Assembly (NCBI RefSeq): GCF_031458395.1
Contig: NZ_JAVDYJ010000001.1
Span: 2,852,001 to 2,916,000, forward strand
Reading direction: 5' to 3'
Length of the DNA: 64,000 nt
Source of the DNA: Enteractinococcus fodinae
GTDB taxonomy: Bacteria > Actinomycetota > Actinomycetes > Actinomycetales > Micrococcaceae
The position numbers were made by a program, and so were the translations under genes. Shown in pieces: positions 1-8,993 of the stretch. Below the pieces are notes generated by a model. The model saw nothing but the letters and a program-made list of their open reading frames with translations, had not been told where the DNA came from and did not search any database. Position 1 is the first letter of the stretch. Each line of letters begins with the position of its first letter.

Positions 1-324
1 GTCGCTGCCTTCGACGGCCAGATCGGTCAGGCAGCATACTCGGCATCCAAGGCTGGCGTCGCAGGCATGACCTTGCCGATTGCTCGCGACCTTGCTTCGA
101 CCAAGATCCGCGTCATGACCATCGCACCGGGCATTTTCGAAACCCCAATGATGATGGGCGCTTCCGAAGAAACCAAGAATTCGCTGGGCCAGCAGATCCC
201 ACACCCATCTCGTCTTGGGAAGCCGGATGAATTCGGTTCGCTTGCACAGCACATTATTGAGAACCCTATGCTCAATGGTGAAACGATCCGCCTGGATGGT
301 GCAATCCGGATGGCTCCTCGCTAA
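1..324 (+). CDS. short-chain dehydrogenase/reductase, C-terminal part (5' end outside window)
   Basis: Open from the first base to a TAA stop at 322-324, 107 codons. The catalytic pair is visible as YSASK (residues 13-17 of the fragment), followed by the usual SDR stretch [15 protein letters not shown] and a C-terminal end in which the strand before the cofactor-side helix reads [12 protein letters not shown]. This last block resembles the type II 3-hydroxyacyl-CoA dehydrogenase (HSD17B10) branch of the SDR family, which oxidises 3-hydroxyacyl-CoA with NAD. The neighbouring crotonase and CoA ligase agree with an acyl-CoA role, but the exact substrate is inference. The TetR gene starts 6 nt after the stop, so the two are probably co-transcribed. 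Confidence 0.85.
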   Translation, partial: VAAFDGQIGQAAYSASKAGVAGMTLPIARDLASTKIRVMTIAPGIFETPMMMGASEETKNSLGQQIPHPSRLGKPDEFGSLAQHIIENPMLNGETIRLDGAIRMAPR

Positions 325-330
325 CCACCG

Positions 331-1056
331 ATGACCTCTTCAGAAAAGAAATTCACGTCGCCTAACGCCTCGGGGGCCACTGGTCCCCAGGCGTTGGCGG
401 ACGTGTCTTCTCCCGACACCACTGAAATATTCGACCTCGACTCCGAAACACAAACTGGCCAAATTAGGGGCCGGATCGCCCGCGATCAGATCCTGACCGC
501 AGCCATCGAATGCCTGCTGGCCAACGGCTACGCAGCCACAACCACGATGAAGGTTCAGGAACACGCCGGTGTTTCACGCGGCAAACTACTGCACCATTTC
601 CCCTCGAAGCGGGAACTTATCACGGCCGCGATACGCCGATTAGCAGCCGATCGTCTCACGACGTCCAGCGCGGACTATTCCAATGCACCGCCGACTACGC
701 ACGTCAAAGAACGCGTAGCATGGTCCGTCAACGCGTTATGGACCAGCTTCTTTCACCCGAATTTCTGGGCGGCCACAGAAACCTGGATCGCGGCCCGGAC
801 TGACCCAGAACTGGCAGCCGAATTGCTGAAACACGAACGGGCCGTTTTGCGTCGGGTGCGGGAAAACGCGCATCGACTGTTTGGTGAGCACATCAACGCC
901 AACCCGCAATTCTCTAGGATGCTCGACGTCATCTTCACCAGTATGCGTGGCATGGCCCTGACCTACACCTTCTCCGGTCGCAATCCTGAAACCGAACCGA
1001 TGATCGCGACCTGGACCTCGACTGCGCTCACCCTGCTGGGAGAAGACGAAGAATAA
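331..1056 (+). CDS. TetR/AcrR family transcriptional regulator
   Basis: 241 residues. A TetR-type helix-turn-helix is seen at about residues 50-95 (ILTAAIECLLANGYAATTTM, then VQEHAGVSRGKLLHHFPSKR), preceded by an unusually long, polar N-terminal tail of about 45 residues. The C-terminal part is the ligand and dimer domain and is not conserved enough to predict the effector. There is no clear Shine-Dalgarno site, but the start lies only 6 nt after the preceding SDR stop, so translational coupling is likely. It sits between an SDR and a crotonase, and probably controls this small acyl-CoA operon. The long tail leaves a later start possible, although no in-frame ATG precedes the HTH. Confidence 0.88.
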   Translation: MTSSEKKFTSPNASGATGPQALADVSSPDTTEIFDLDSETQTGQIRGRIARDQILTAAIECLLANGYAATTTMKVQEHAGVSRGKLLHHFPSKRELITAAIRRLAADRLTTSSADYSNAPPTTHVKERVAWSVNALWTSFFHPNFWAATETWIAARTDPELAAELLKHERAVLRRVRENAHRLFGEHINANPQFSRMLDVIFTSMRGMALTYTFSGRNPETEPMIATWTSTALTLLGEDEE

Positions 1057-1124
1057 TCCAGCTGCTTCGGAGAGCGAATCTGCCGGTATGAAGCGACACT
1101 TCAACACGTACTAGGAGCACCAGG

Positions 1125-1907
1125 ATGACTGACTCAAACATGCCCGATTCCGCAGAGGAGCGGGTTTCGTTAGAACAACGCGGCCACGTGCTCATCATCC
1201 GGATGGAGCGGAACCGCAAACGCAATGCGATTGACTCGCTCATGACGCAGAGCCTCGATGCCGCGCTGAACCGGCTCGACGATGATCCTGATCTGCGATG
1301 CGGCGTCCTAGTCGGTGGGGAGCAGGCTTTCTCTGCCGGAACCGACTTGGCCGATGGTCCCGGAGAACCAACAGATCGAGGCGGGCCCTACGGCGTCATC
1401 AGAAGACGACGTCACACCCCGCTCATCGCAGCGGTTGAGGGTATCGCCTATGGCGGCGGCTTTGAGGTGGTCTTGGCCTGTGACATGGTCGCTGCCGCGA
1501 AGTCTGCGCAATTTGGTCTGCCCGAAGTTGCTCGGGGCGTCATCCCGACGTGTGGCGGGCTCTTCCGTCCGTGGCAGAGTCTGCCTCTAACCGTCGCGAA
1601 ACAACTCGTGTTGACCGGTCAGCCGATGAGCGCGCCACGTGCATACGAATTAGGGATCGTCAACGTGCTCGCCGAAGATGGCGATGCTCTTGAAGCGGCC
1701 CTGACCCTCGCGGACCAGGTTTGTCAGAATTCACCGTTCGCTGTGTCAACCAGTCTGTCGGTGATGAATGATGTGTTGGAGGACGAGGAGAAGCTCGGCT
1801 GGTCCAGCACTGAGCAGGCGACAGAAAGGGTGTTGGTCTCGGAAGACCGTCAGGAAGGCGTTGCTGCGTTCCTGGAGAAACGGACACCACAGTGGCTCGG
1901 CCGCTGA
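1125..1907 (+). CDS. enoyl-CoA hydratase/isomerase (crotonase) family protein
   Basis: 260 residues, the usual crotonase length. The oxyanion-hole segments are AFSAGTDL (about residue 67) and AYGGGFEVVLACD (about residue 109). Both glutamates used by hydratases are in place: one in GGGFE, the other in FGLPEV. This argues for a true hydratase rather than an isomerase or hydrolase that has lost one acid. A strong ribosome site (AGGAGCACCAGG) ends directly at the ATG. It follows the TetR gene by 68 nt on the same strand and is closed by a long hairpin. The reaction is probably addition of water to a 2-enoyl-CoA; substrate chain length cannot be read from the sequence. Confidence 0.9.
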   Translation: MTDSNMPDSAEERVSLEQRGHVLIIRMERNRKRNAIDSLMTQSLDAALNRLDDDPDLRCGVLVGGEQAFSAGTDLADGPGEPTDRGGPYGVIRRRRHTPLIAAVEGIAYGGGFEVVLACDMVAAAKSAQFGLPEVARGVIPTCGGLFRPWQSLPLTVAKQLVLTGQPMSAPRAYELGIVNVLAEDGDALEAALTLADQVCQNSPFAVSTSLSVMNDVLEDEEKLGWSSTEQATERVLVSEDRQEGVAAFLEKRTPQWLGR

Positions 1908-1920
1908 TCACAAGATAACG

Positions 1921-1970
1921 CAGACTGAAGAAGCCGAACCCACGTCCGTGGGTTCGGCTTCTTCAGTCTG
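1921..1970. terminator. very long perfect hairpin, bidirectional terminator
   Basis: Two 23-nt arms pair without a mismatch around a 4-nt loop (arms 1921-1943 and 1948-1970; the 5' arm begins CAGACTGAAGAAGCC). There is no U-tract on either side, as in I-shaped actinobacterial terminators. It lies 13 nt after the crotonase stop and downstream of the convergent thioesterase gene, so it can serve both. Confidence 0.85.
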
Positions 1971-2026
1971 AAATGCACCTTCTTGATGCGGGTTCCATGT
2001 CCTCAGTAAGAGATTCCTTGTACTAC

Positions 2027-2587
2027 TTATCGAGCTGCCTGGGTCTGCAGAGCGCGGATGCCGCCTCGGACCTCCAACGAATCCGATACGGGCGGTAGCC
2101 AGTCAAGCAGTAAGTCTTCCTGTACCTTCATCTCCAGATCTCTGAAGATATGGTCTGGAAAATTCGTTGCGCGTCGTGTTTCCATATTCACATGGATGCC
2201 GAGTGACTCATACACGTTCACAAGCACCTCACGCTTATAATCGACCACCAGCACGACCGTGTGGACACTTTTCGGACCTACATCAACGAATCGGAGATGT
2301 CCCGTGAGTGCGTCGCCAATATGCGACTCGTTGAGGTATCGGATGTGAGTCTCAGCGTCGAATATGCTCGCGCGTTCTTCCTCGCGATATTTCTGGTCAA
2401 TTCCGCAGGATTCGACACCCGCAACGGTGGTTTTTGACCCGATTTCCAAGTAATGCCGGATATTCATATGTCCATTGACATCGATCCAATCGGGCATGAC
2501 CTGGACGGAAACTAGGCTCGGGAGCTGGCTCACTTGTTCAAGTGAGGGAAGAAATTGACGTTGCACTGCGTATAAACCTTCTATCAT
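2027..2587 (-). CDS. hotdog-fold acyl-CoA thioesterase-like protein
   Basis: 186 residues. The segment MPDWIDVNGHMNIRHYLEI (about residues 32-50) is the classic 4HBT hotdog start, with the acidic residue and the GHMN turn before the central helix. The following strands (IRYLNE, LRFVDVGPKSVHTVVLVV) fit the fold. Proteins of this type hydrolyse acyl-CoA thioesters; some are linked to carnitine metabolism, but nothing here fixes the substrate. The ATG at 2587 is the longest start; a shorter start at the internal ATG in VQVMPDW would remove the first turn. It is isolated on the minus strand, convergent with the crotonase operon and one of three thioesterases within 4 kb. Confidence 0.8.
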   Translation of the reverse strand: MIEGLYAVQRQFLPSLEQVSQLPSLVSVQVMPDWIDVNGHMNIRHYLEIGSKTTVAGVESCGIDQKYREEERASIFDAETHIRYLNESHIGDALTGHLRFVDVGPKSVHTVVLVVDYKREVLVNVYESLGIHVNMETRRATNFPDHIFRDLEMKVQEDLLLDWLPPVSDSLEVRGGIRALQTQAAR

Positions 2588-2816
2588 CTGCTTCGGAGTC
2601 CGAGTTTCTCGGTAGTGTTCGGGTCACCACGGCGGAGTACTAAGCCCAGCTGTGAGTCGGCTCCATGTCAGGGTATTGAACCGCTGACGGTCTTACTAAG
2701 ATTATCTACAACGAACCTAAATGTAGCACGGGTCACAAGTGCACGGATAGATCGCTTCTACTCCGCTTGAACTGGAAAAACCCCTTGAGACGCTCCGTGG
2801 TATTACCCCAGGGCTC

Positions 2817-3545
2817 TTACTGGCGGATCTGCGCTCTCCAGGCTTCCACCGATTCGGGGCGGGCACCGTGCTCAGTCAACCAACCAACAGGTCCACCACG
2901 CCACGACATGAACTGATCCAACACGAACTCAATTGCATCTTGCGGCGTCAGCAGCCACTCCTCGGCTACGGTAATTTCTCTACCTTTGACGTCCCACCGG
3001 TTCCGCAATGCCGCCATGCTCGCGGCAGTGGCAAGATAGTCCTGCATGACCGCTTCGGGCTTTACATCTGCGGCCAACAGTAAAGCCGCCACAGTGATAC
3101 CAGTACGATCCTTGCCAGCTGCGCAATGAATTAACAGCGGAGCTTCGGCCTCTGCAGCAACATCCACGACCGCTGCTACACGATGAGGAACTGCCTCAAG
3201 AATATTGCCGTATAGGTCAACCAAGTTCGGCGCATCGCGAGAGATCGGCGCTGCTTGATCGTAGAGCGGCCAGTGGTACAGCTTCGAATCTTCGGTCCAC
3301 TCGTGCCCAACGTCGTCGCGCTCACGCTGAGACCTCAGATCAAGCACAGCTGCCGGAGGCCACTGGTCGACAGTCACCGGGTCGCTATCATTCGGGTAGG
3401 GCGCGTCACTGCGATACAGGACGCCATGCCGGGTTACGGTGCCATCTTGGGTCGGCATACCACCGAGGTCTCGCAGATTCACAAGCGCCGAAGCACTCTC
3501 GGCTGCGCTGTGGCGTTCTTCTACTTGCGTGTCCCGTTCGGTCAT
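2817..3545 (-). CDS. tyrosine-protein phosphatase family protein (Y_phosphatase3 type)
   Basis: 242 residues. The signature Cys-X5-Arg loop is present as HCAAGKDRTG at about residues 140-149, preceded by the general N-terminal motif NLRDLGGMPT and the strand AAVLDLRS. This matches the secreted or cytoplasmic phosphatase group typified by Mycobacterium PtpB and many actinobacterial homologues, which remove phosphate from phosphotyrosine or phosphoinositides. No signal peptide is seen, so a cytoplasmic location is likely. An ATG with AGGAAGAAGGTTTAC upstream gives a good start. Its substrate is unknown; the location beside the Nudix and thioesterase genes does not explain its role. Confidence 0.85.
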   Translation of the reverse strand: MTERDTQVEERHSAAESASALVNLRDLGGMPTQDGTVTRHGVLYRSDAPYPNDSDPVTVDQWPPAAVLDLRSQRERDDVGHEWTEDSKLYHWPLYDQAAPISRDAPNLVDLYGNILEAVPHRVAAVVDVAAEAEAPLLIHCAAGKDRTGITVAALLLAADVKPEAVMQDYLATAASMAALRNRWDVKGREITVAEEWLLTPQDAIEFVLDQFMSWRGGPVGWLTEHGARPESVEAWRAQIRQ

Positions 3546-3623
3546 GTAAACCTTCTTCCTAGTATCGACGCAGCAGGTGATTTCTGCTGCAGCTACAGTC
3601 CGAGCGCAACGTGGCTCCTCCCG

Positions 3624-4445
3624 TTAGGAGGAGGCGTTCGTGGACGACTTCGAGTCGTTGTGTTGTGGAGACAGTAAGTAGTAATTCTCTGCACCAGGAA
3701 AACGAACCTTGAAGGGCTTGGCACCGGCGAGGACTTCAGGTTCAATGGGTGCAGTCTGGGGGGTTGCGGCCAGTGCGTCCTCGACTGAATTAAACTCTTT
3801 GAGCCGATCAAACTGGGCCCAGGTAGGCGGCATTAAATAGGTAGCGCCCTGACCAAACATGTCCAGCGCTTTTTGTGGTTTGATCCAAGACGCTGAGGTC
3901 GCTTCTTCAGTGACCAGTCGAGCCTCTTGCCCATAGGGGAAAGCAGCGAGAAAGAAATGGGTGTCGTAGCGTCTCGATTCGCCAACCGGGGTAACCCATC
4001 GCGACCAAGGACGCAGATAGGAAAAGTCGGGGGCCAGTTGATTCTGAGCCAGGAAATCTGAAAAGACGAGTTCACCCGCCTCGATGCGAGCGCGTTCTTC
4101 TTCGAACTTGCTTGGATCCACCAATTCCCCGCCACTGATTGGCCGAGCAAAGAGCACACCGACCTCTTCGAACGTTTCGCGTATTGCGGCCATCATGAGC
4201 CGTTTTGCTTGCTCACTTGAGGTGCCGAGCGATTGCTGCCAGTACGGCATTTCTACGTCGACAAAGAGCTCGTCGTGGACTGTGTCAGCGGGGTCAACTT
4301 TACCTCCGGGAAACACCGTGGCCCCTGCCGAAAAAGCCATGGTCATGGCGCGTTCCATGACGAACGCTTCAGGCCCTCCCGGAGCGTCGCGCAATAGAAT
4401 CACTGTTGCAGCGTCTTTAACAGGAACGTCAGTATTTTTTGTCAT
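3624..4445 (-). CDS. Nudix hydrolase resembling NUDT19 (CoA/acyl-CoA diphosphatase type)
   Basis: 273 residues from the ATG at 4445, preceded by GAAAG about 9 nt upstream; a longer frame to 4622 adds a non-conserved, arginine-rich stretch that overlaps the next gene and is rejected. The Nudix box is split: FPGGKVDPAD and, about 35 residues later, AAIRETFEEVGVLF. An insertion inside the box is the hallmark of NUDT19, a peroxisomal enzyme that hydrolyses CoA and acyl-CoA to phosphopantetheine and 3',5'-ADP. The flanking thioesterases make an acyl-CoA turnover role plausible. The assignment rests on the split box and context; another nucleotide substrate is possible. Confidence 0.82.
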   Translation of the reverse strand: MTKNTDVPVKDAATVILLRDAPGGPEAFVMERAMTMAFSAGATVFPGGKVDPADTVHDELFVDVEMPYWQQSLGTSSEQAKRLMMAAIRETFEEVGVLFARPISGGELVDPSKFEEERARIEAGELVFSDFLAQNQLAPDFSYLRPWSRWVTPVGESRRYDTHFFLAAFPYGQEARLVTEEATSASWIKPQKALDMFGQGATYLMPPTWAQFDRLKEFNSVEDALAATPQTAPIEPEVLAGAKPFKVRFPGAENYYLLSPQHNDSKSSTNASS

Positions 4446-4599
4446 GCTCAAATCTTTCAAGTGATGTCGGAGAGAACTAGCGCAGTGCGCCTCTGATGGG
4501 CGCCAGTGAAGACCCTTACTAAGCGGCCTAGTTCTTCTATCAGGAGTAACTCTACCGTGACTGTCGTCACTGTGAAGTTGTGTAACAGCTAAGGTCGAT

Positions 4600-5022
4600 C
4601 TACCCTTCGGACAGGTGTGCAACCAGTTTTGAACGAATATCTTCTGGGAGCGCCATGGGTTTCACGCTCTCCGCGTCCACCCAGACATATCGGTTCGTCA
4701 CTTCGGCTACGAGTTCTTCAGGCTTATGTATTTCGAACCGAAGCACCATCGAGGTCGTGCCGACGTGATCGAGGAATCCTGACACCACGAGCTCGTCACC
4801 CGCAGTACACGGCGCCAGGTACCGAACACTCGAATCTGCCACCACGAGCCCTATTCCCCGATCCGCCAGGTCCGAGTATGGCCCTGTGGTCGCCTCGAGG
4901 CAGTCGAAGCTCGCCATGTCTGCCCATGTCAGATAATGCGGATGAAAGACGATTCCTGAAGGATCGCATTCGTGATAGCGCACTTGTACCTCGGTGCGGG
5001 CAAGGGGTTTTCTTTCACTCAT
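4600..5022 (-). CDS. 4HBT-type acyl-CoA thioesterase
   Basis: 140 residues from the ATG at 5022. A TTG 72 nt further upstream would add 24 residues lacking similarity to the fold, so it is not used. The catalytic segment RYHECDPSGIVFHPHYLTW (about residues 15-33) carries the aspartate of the 4-hydroxybenzoyl-CoA thioesterase and YbgC group, followed by the central helix. Length is typical for that family. Activity is hydrolysis of short or aromatic acyl-CoA. It is transcribed toward the Nudix gene, 154 nt ahead of it, and divergent from the PaaI-type gene at 5246. Confidence 0.85.
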   Translation of the reverse strand: MSERKPLARTEVQVRYHECDPSGIVFHPHYLTWADMASFDCLEATTGPYSDLADRGIGLVVADSSVRYLAPCTAGDELVVSGFLDHVGTTSMVLRFEIHKPEELVAEVTNRYVWVDAESVKPMALPEDIRSKLVAHLSEG

Positions 5023-5245
5023 GTTGTTCTCGACTTCCCGTGTCAGATGGTTATCAGCTAAATTCACTTTCGCAAACCTCGATAGCCCCGGCAATAGTGC
5101 CTTGCCTCATCAGCCTCATGAAACGCCAGTGCCTTCGGTTGAATAGACCATTACGGTCATGGATGAGTGGTGCAACGATTTCGTGGTATAAGCGACATAG
5201 ACCACATCGAAGATACGATGTATATCCTTTCGTCGGAAGATTTTC

Positions 5246-5968
5246 ATGCACAACAATCATTTCTCATCGCCCACGGCTACGAATCTAGATGCTCCTGCTG
5301 AACTCCGTGACGGCATAACAGCTATGCGCGATTTGGCCTCCAACGCTCGCCGGGACTCACCACTGTTCAGCTCATACGGTCAAATGATTGATGCGCTCAA
5401 GCCGTTTCTCAATGCCCTCGCCGGAGCGCACATCGATGAGCAACAGGCAACACGTTTAGCTCAAGATCTCGAGCAATGGACTCAGTTCCTAGGAAACCAG
5501 CAAGTTCCTGACCCAGAGCGTCTGTGGGGTCACTGGCCCCAACGCGACGACCGCGGCCAAGCACTTGTGCCCACTGTCTACGACGATGTCGTACTGAAAC
5601 AGCGCGACCAGGGCCTTAACGGTTCACAACCACCCCAGGAAGAAATATTTGCTATGGAAGGCAAGGTCACCTTCGGCAGATTCTGGACCGGAATGAACAA
5701 CGCCGTGCACGGTGGCGCGGTCACGCTACTCTTTGACGAATTCCTCGGCAACGTGAGCACCAGAGCAAAATTACCCACCTCTCGCACTGCCTACTTGAAT
5801 ACGGACTTCCGGTCTATTACACCGGTGGATAAAGAACTTACGATTCAGGGACGGGTAACCAGGGTCGACGGACGCAAACAGTTCTTGAGTGGGAAACTGT
5901 TTGACGGACAAACACTGTGCGCTGAAGCCGAAGGTTTATGGGTCGCACTCAAGCCCGGACAGCTATAA
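5246..5968 (+). CDS. PaaI family thioesterase
   Basis: 240 residues. The C-terminal half (about residues 135-235) is a hotdog domain with the PaaI helix segment NNAVHGGAVTLLFDEFLG and strands RTAYLNTDFRSITPV and LTIQGRVTRV. The first 130 residues form a helical, charged extension not seen in minimal PaaI proteins of about 140 residues. GGAAGA lies 6 nt before the ATG. Such enzymes release CoA from stalled aromatic or medium-chain acyl-CoA. It is the only plus-strand gene between 2.0 and 8.9 kb and ends against the convergent CoA ligase gene with a hairpin between them. Confidence 0.85.
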   Translation: MHNNHFSSPTATNLDAPAELRDGITAMRDLASNARRDSPLFSSYGQMIDALKPFLNALAGAHIDEQQATRLAQDLEQWTQFLGNQQVPDPERLWGHWPQRDDRGQALVPTVYDDVVLKQRDQGLNGSQPPQEEIFAMEGKVTFGRFWTGMNNAVHGGAVTLLFDEFLGNVSTRAKLPTSRTAYLNTDFRSITPVDKELTIQGRVTRVDGRKQFLSGKLFDGQTLCAEAEGLWVALKPGQL

Positions 5969-6018
5969 AAACATGCGCGCAGGGTCTCAGTTCATAACGG
6001 AAGCTCACGCGCCGAGAC

Positions 6019-6062
6019 GCTGCAACGCTGGATGAGACCAAGGCCCCATCCGGCGTTGCAGC
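6019..6062. terminator. bidirectional hairpin between convergent genes
   Basis: Arms GCTGCAACGC (6019-6028) and GCGTTGCAGC (6053-6062) pair perfectly, extended inside by GGATG/CATCC with a one-base bulge. It lies between the PaaI stop (5968) and the CoA ligase stop (6086). No long U-tract. Confidence 0.75.
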
Positions 6063-6085
6063 TACCTACGCACTTCGATTCGCTC

Positions 6086-7624
6086 TTAAACAGTCGTAGT
6101 CTCGGTCAGCTTCCGCTTGACGAGTTTGCCGGTCGGTGTGCGCGGCACTTCATTGATGAAGTGGAAACGGCGAGGAATCTTGTAGCGCGCGAGCTTATCG
6201 CTGAGCCACTCGCGGATCTCTTCGGCCAATTCCTCACCGGGTTGCGCATGATCCTCAACTTCAAGATAGGCCACCACGATTTCACCAAGCTCATCGTCCG
6301 GGGCACCGACGACGGCTAGATCTCTGATATCCGGGTGCAGGGCAAGTTCGTTTTCGATTTCCTGCGGGTAGATGTTGACCCCACCGGAGATAATCATGAA
6401 GCTCTTGCGCTCAACGATATACAGGTAACGGTCTTCGTCGAGGTAGCCCAGATCCCCGGTGGTCGTCCACCGCTCATGTACCGGGTGCCTGCTGCCTCGA
6501 GTCTTCTCATCGTCTTTGTAGTAGACGAATGGCTCGCGGCCTTCTTCGATCTCAAAGTAGATCGTTCCTATTTCACCGGCGGGCAGCTCTTCGCCATCGG
6601 GACCGACAATGTGCGCGGTGCCCATCAGTCCATCGCGCCCCACGGAACCGGGTTTGGCCAGCGCCTCTTCGCTATTGAGCACGGTGATGCCGTTGGCTTC
6701 TGTCGCTGCATAATATTCGTGAATAACCGGGCCCCACCATTCGATCATTTTCTGCTTGACCTCAACGGGGCAAGGAGCCGCAGCGTGGATGGCAGCCTTC
6801 ATGCTCGAGACATCATATTGATCGCGTACCTCTTGAGGCAGCTTGAGCATCCGAATAAACATCGTCGGCACCCACTGCGAATGGGTGACCTGATACTTGT
6901 CGATGAGCGACAACGCCGTTTCTGGATCGAACTTCGGCATGACGACTACTGTGCCACCACGAGAGTGCGTGGTCATCACAAATCGGATCGGGGCCGCGTG
7001 ATACAGCGGAGCAGGTGACAGGTACACCGAGTTCTCGTCGAAACCATACAGCTGGGTAAAGAGCTGCACCAACGGGATATCCTCGTCTTCGACCGGCTGG
7101 TCTTTCAACGCCGGCAAGATCCCCTTCGGATTACCGGTGGTACCCGAGGAGTAGAGCATATCGTCACCGCGCGGCTCATAATCTGGCCGAACAGGACTCG
7201 CAGCAGCCAATACGGCTTCATATTCTTCAGCCCCGGGTAGAGTGCCGCCCACGGCAATGCGATGCGGGATGTCTTGACAGACCTCGTTGAGTTCTTCAGC
7301 AATCGACAACCCAGCAGAAATCAGCACGACGGAGGCATCACAGTCGTGAATGATGTACGAGCTTTCCCGCACGGTGAGGTGACGGTTCACCACGGTGATG
7401 AAGGTTCCACTGCGCAGCGCGGCCCAGTACGCTTCGATGATTTCCATCCGGTTCTCGGCGATCATGGCCACATGATCCCCCGGCTTCAGACCGAGACTGC
7501 GGAAATGATTCGCTAGCCGTAGCGAGCGATCTTCTAACTCGGCATAACTGAGCGTCTCCTCAGTGTCAGCCATAATAACGGCGGGCTTCTCGGGGTTCTT
7601 GGCAGCCCAAAGACCTGGATACAT
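6086..7624 (-). CDS. fatty-acyl-CoA synthetase (AMP-dependent acyl-CoA ligase)
   Basis: 512 residues from the ATG at 7624, which has AGGAAG about 8 nt upstream; the longer frame to 7663 reads through that ribosome site and is rejected. Motifs in order: YSSGTTGNPKG (AMP and phosphate binding, about residue 160), YYAATEANG (substrate pocket), TTGDLGYLDED, the hinge region with KSFMIISGGVNIYP, and the catalytic C-terminal lysine in TPTGKLVKRK. It activates a carboxylic acid to its CoA thioester with ATP and probably feeds the two crotonases nearby. The acid is not predictable. There is a 230-nt gap to the upstream crotonase on the same strand; a weak half-site of the GTAACAT family lies at 7696-7707. 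Confidence 0.92.
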   Translation of the reverse strand: MYPGLWAAKNPEKPAVIMADTEETLSYAELEDRSLRLANHFRSLGLKPGDHVAMIAENRMEIIEAYWAALRSGTFITVVNRHLTVRESSYIIHDCDASVVLISAGLSIAEELNEVCQDIPHRIAVGGTLPGAEEYEAVLAAASPVRPDYEPRGDDMLYSSGTTGNPKGILPALKDQPVEDEDIPLVQLFTQLYGFDENSVYLSPAPLYHAAPIRFVMTTHSRGGTVVVMPKFDPETALSLIDKYQVTHSQWVPTMFIRMLKLPQEVRDQYDVSSMKAAIHAAAPCPVEVKQKMIEWWGPVIHEYYAATEANGITVLNSEEALAKPGSVGRDGLMGTAHIVGPDGEELPAGEIGTIYFEIEEGREPFVYYKDDEKTRGSRHPVHERWTTTGDLGYLDEDRYLYIVERKSFMIISGGVNIYPQEIENELALHPDIRDLAVVGAPDDELGEIVVAYLEVEDHAQPGEELAEEIREWLSDKLARYKIPRRFHFINEVPRTPTGKLVKRKLTETTTV

Positions 7625-7854
7625 CTGCTCACTCTTCCTACACGGTGTGGTGTGACTAAACATTTAACGGGCTCGCTTGTGAGCCCAATCACTGTGATGC
7701 ATGTTACCGAGTGAACGCCCGGACTGTCCATGGTTTCACGTATTTACTTCAGACGTTGTCCCGAGCACGTACGACCTCCCAAGAATCGTGCACCTAAAGC
7801 AGGTGGTTCACACGTTCAGGACGCCCTGCCCCATAGCAAAGTGGGCGATAAGGC

Positions 7855-8568
7855 TTAGTCGTTTTTCCGTGCGAAAGCTAGTGCGAATTCTTTCCTTGAG
7901 TCAGCAACCGCTTCTCGTTCGAAGGTATTTTTCCAGGTTCGAAAGAGCCGCTTTTGCTGCGCAATGACTTCACGGTCCGATTTCATGGTGTCCCACAAGT
8001 ACGAGAGCGCCTTTTCCTCAACATCTGCCTCGGGCACCACATAGTTCAGGAAACCGTAGCGTTCCATATCATCTGCGGAGAATTGGTTTCCCGTGAGAAT
8101 CAGCTCATGAGCTTTCGTCCATCCCATGAGTCGGTGGAGGTTGACCGATTCGAGCACTGAGGGGATGCCGATGCGGACCTCAGGCATCGAATACCAAGAT
8201 GAGGTACTCCCTACGCGGAAGTCTGCTGCAGCGGCGATTTCTAGCGCTCCCCCGATAACGTAACCACGCATGGCTACGGCAACCGGAAGCTCGCAGTCTT
8301 TTACTGCCTCGCATACACTTCCCAGCAATGAGATCGTCTCATAAGCACGCGTGGAGCTCGTGTGATCGAATTGGGCCGTGTGCATTCCCGCCGAAAAACC
8401 TTTATCGCCGGCTGCGGTCAGGAGCACTCCACGCAGCTCAGTGTCGTCAGATGCCTGAGTAAAGGCTTTGCACAGCTCTTCTAACGCTTCTGCAGTCAGG
8501 GCGTTCGCCTGGCTCGGATTATCAATTGTCAGCGTGAGAATGCCATCGGAAACCGATCGACGAATCAT
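7855..8568 (-). CDS. enoyl-CoA hydratase/isomerase family protein
   Basis: 237 residues from the ATG at 8568, which has GCAGGAGC upstream at ideal spacing. A longer frame to 8670 would add a 34-residue leader with no family similarity. Oxyanion segments are GFSAGMHTAQFD and GGALEIAAAAD; the second catalytic glutamate is in SMPEVRIG. The C-terminal trimerisation helices are somewhat short compared with 260-residue crotonases. It probably forms a pair with the acyl-CoA synthetase downstream, hydrating the enoyl-CoA made from the activated acid. Confidence 0.9.
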   Translation of the reverse strand: MIRRSVSDGILTLTIDNPSQANALTAEALEELCKAFTQASDDTELRGVLLTAAGDKGFSAGMHTAQFDHTSSTRAYETISLLGSVCEAVKDCELPVAVAMRGYVIGGALEIAAAADFRVGSTSSWYSMPEVRIGIPSVLESVNLHRLMGWTKAHELILTGNQFSADDMERYGFLNYVVPEADVEEKALSYLWDTMKSDREVIAQQKRLFRTWKNTFEREAVADSRKEFALAFARKND

Positions 8569-8993
8569 GAATGCTCCTGCGAAGTCTATGAATATCTTGT
8601 TCATTCGATAGCCACGGCTAGCATGGCCAGCACACTGCCCGGCATCTTTTGAAGGATGCCATACAGTCATCCACGAAGCGATACCTCCGCTGCGCGTCCT
8701 TACTTCGGGCTGCCCTAGCTCAGAGCACGAATGCCTACCGTTTAGGGAGCTGAGCCACGATAACGTATCTGCCCATTATCTTGACAGTGCCCCAAGTCAC
8801 ACTTAGGCTGCATTTTGAGTCGACAGCTGCTTCTAAACCAAATTCACTTCCTACATCGTGCGGACCGTCAGCAGTCGCAGCCCGGACTGACATCTCAAGA
8901 ACCCCCGTACAACGGTTATTAAAAGCCCCCTCACTTCTCAGCCTGTCGGCCGAACCGGCAATTCGTTAGTAGTTTTATCGAAAGGACACCCCG
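8569..8993. other. intergenic region between divergent genes
   Basis: 425 nt between the minus-strand crotonase start and the plus-strand SMP-30 start. It contains one convincing sigma70-like promoter (8781-8809, separate entry). No ORF with coding character and no long inverted repeat were seen. Confidence 0.6.
8781..8809 (+). promoter_or_regulatory. sigma70-type promoter upstream of the SMP-30 gene
   Basis: TTGACA (8781-8786), a 17-nt spacer, then TAGGCT (8804-8809), an acceptable -10 hexamer. This would give a 5' leader of about 175 nt for the gene at 8994. Prediction by pattern only. Confidence 0.45.
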
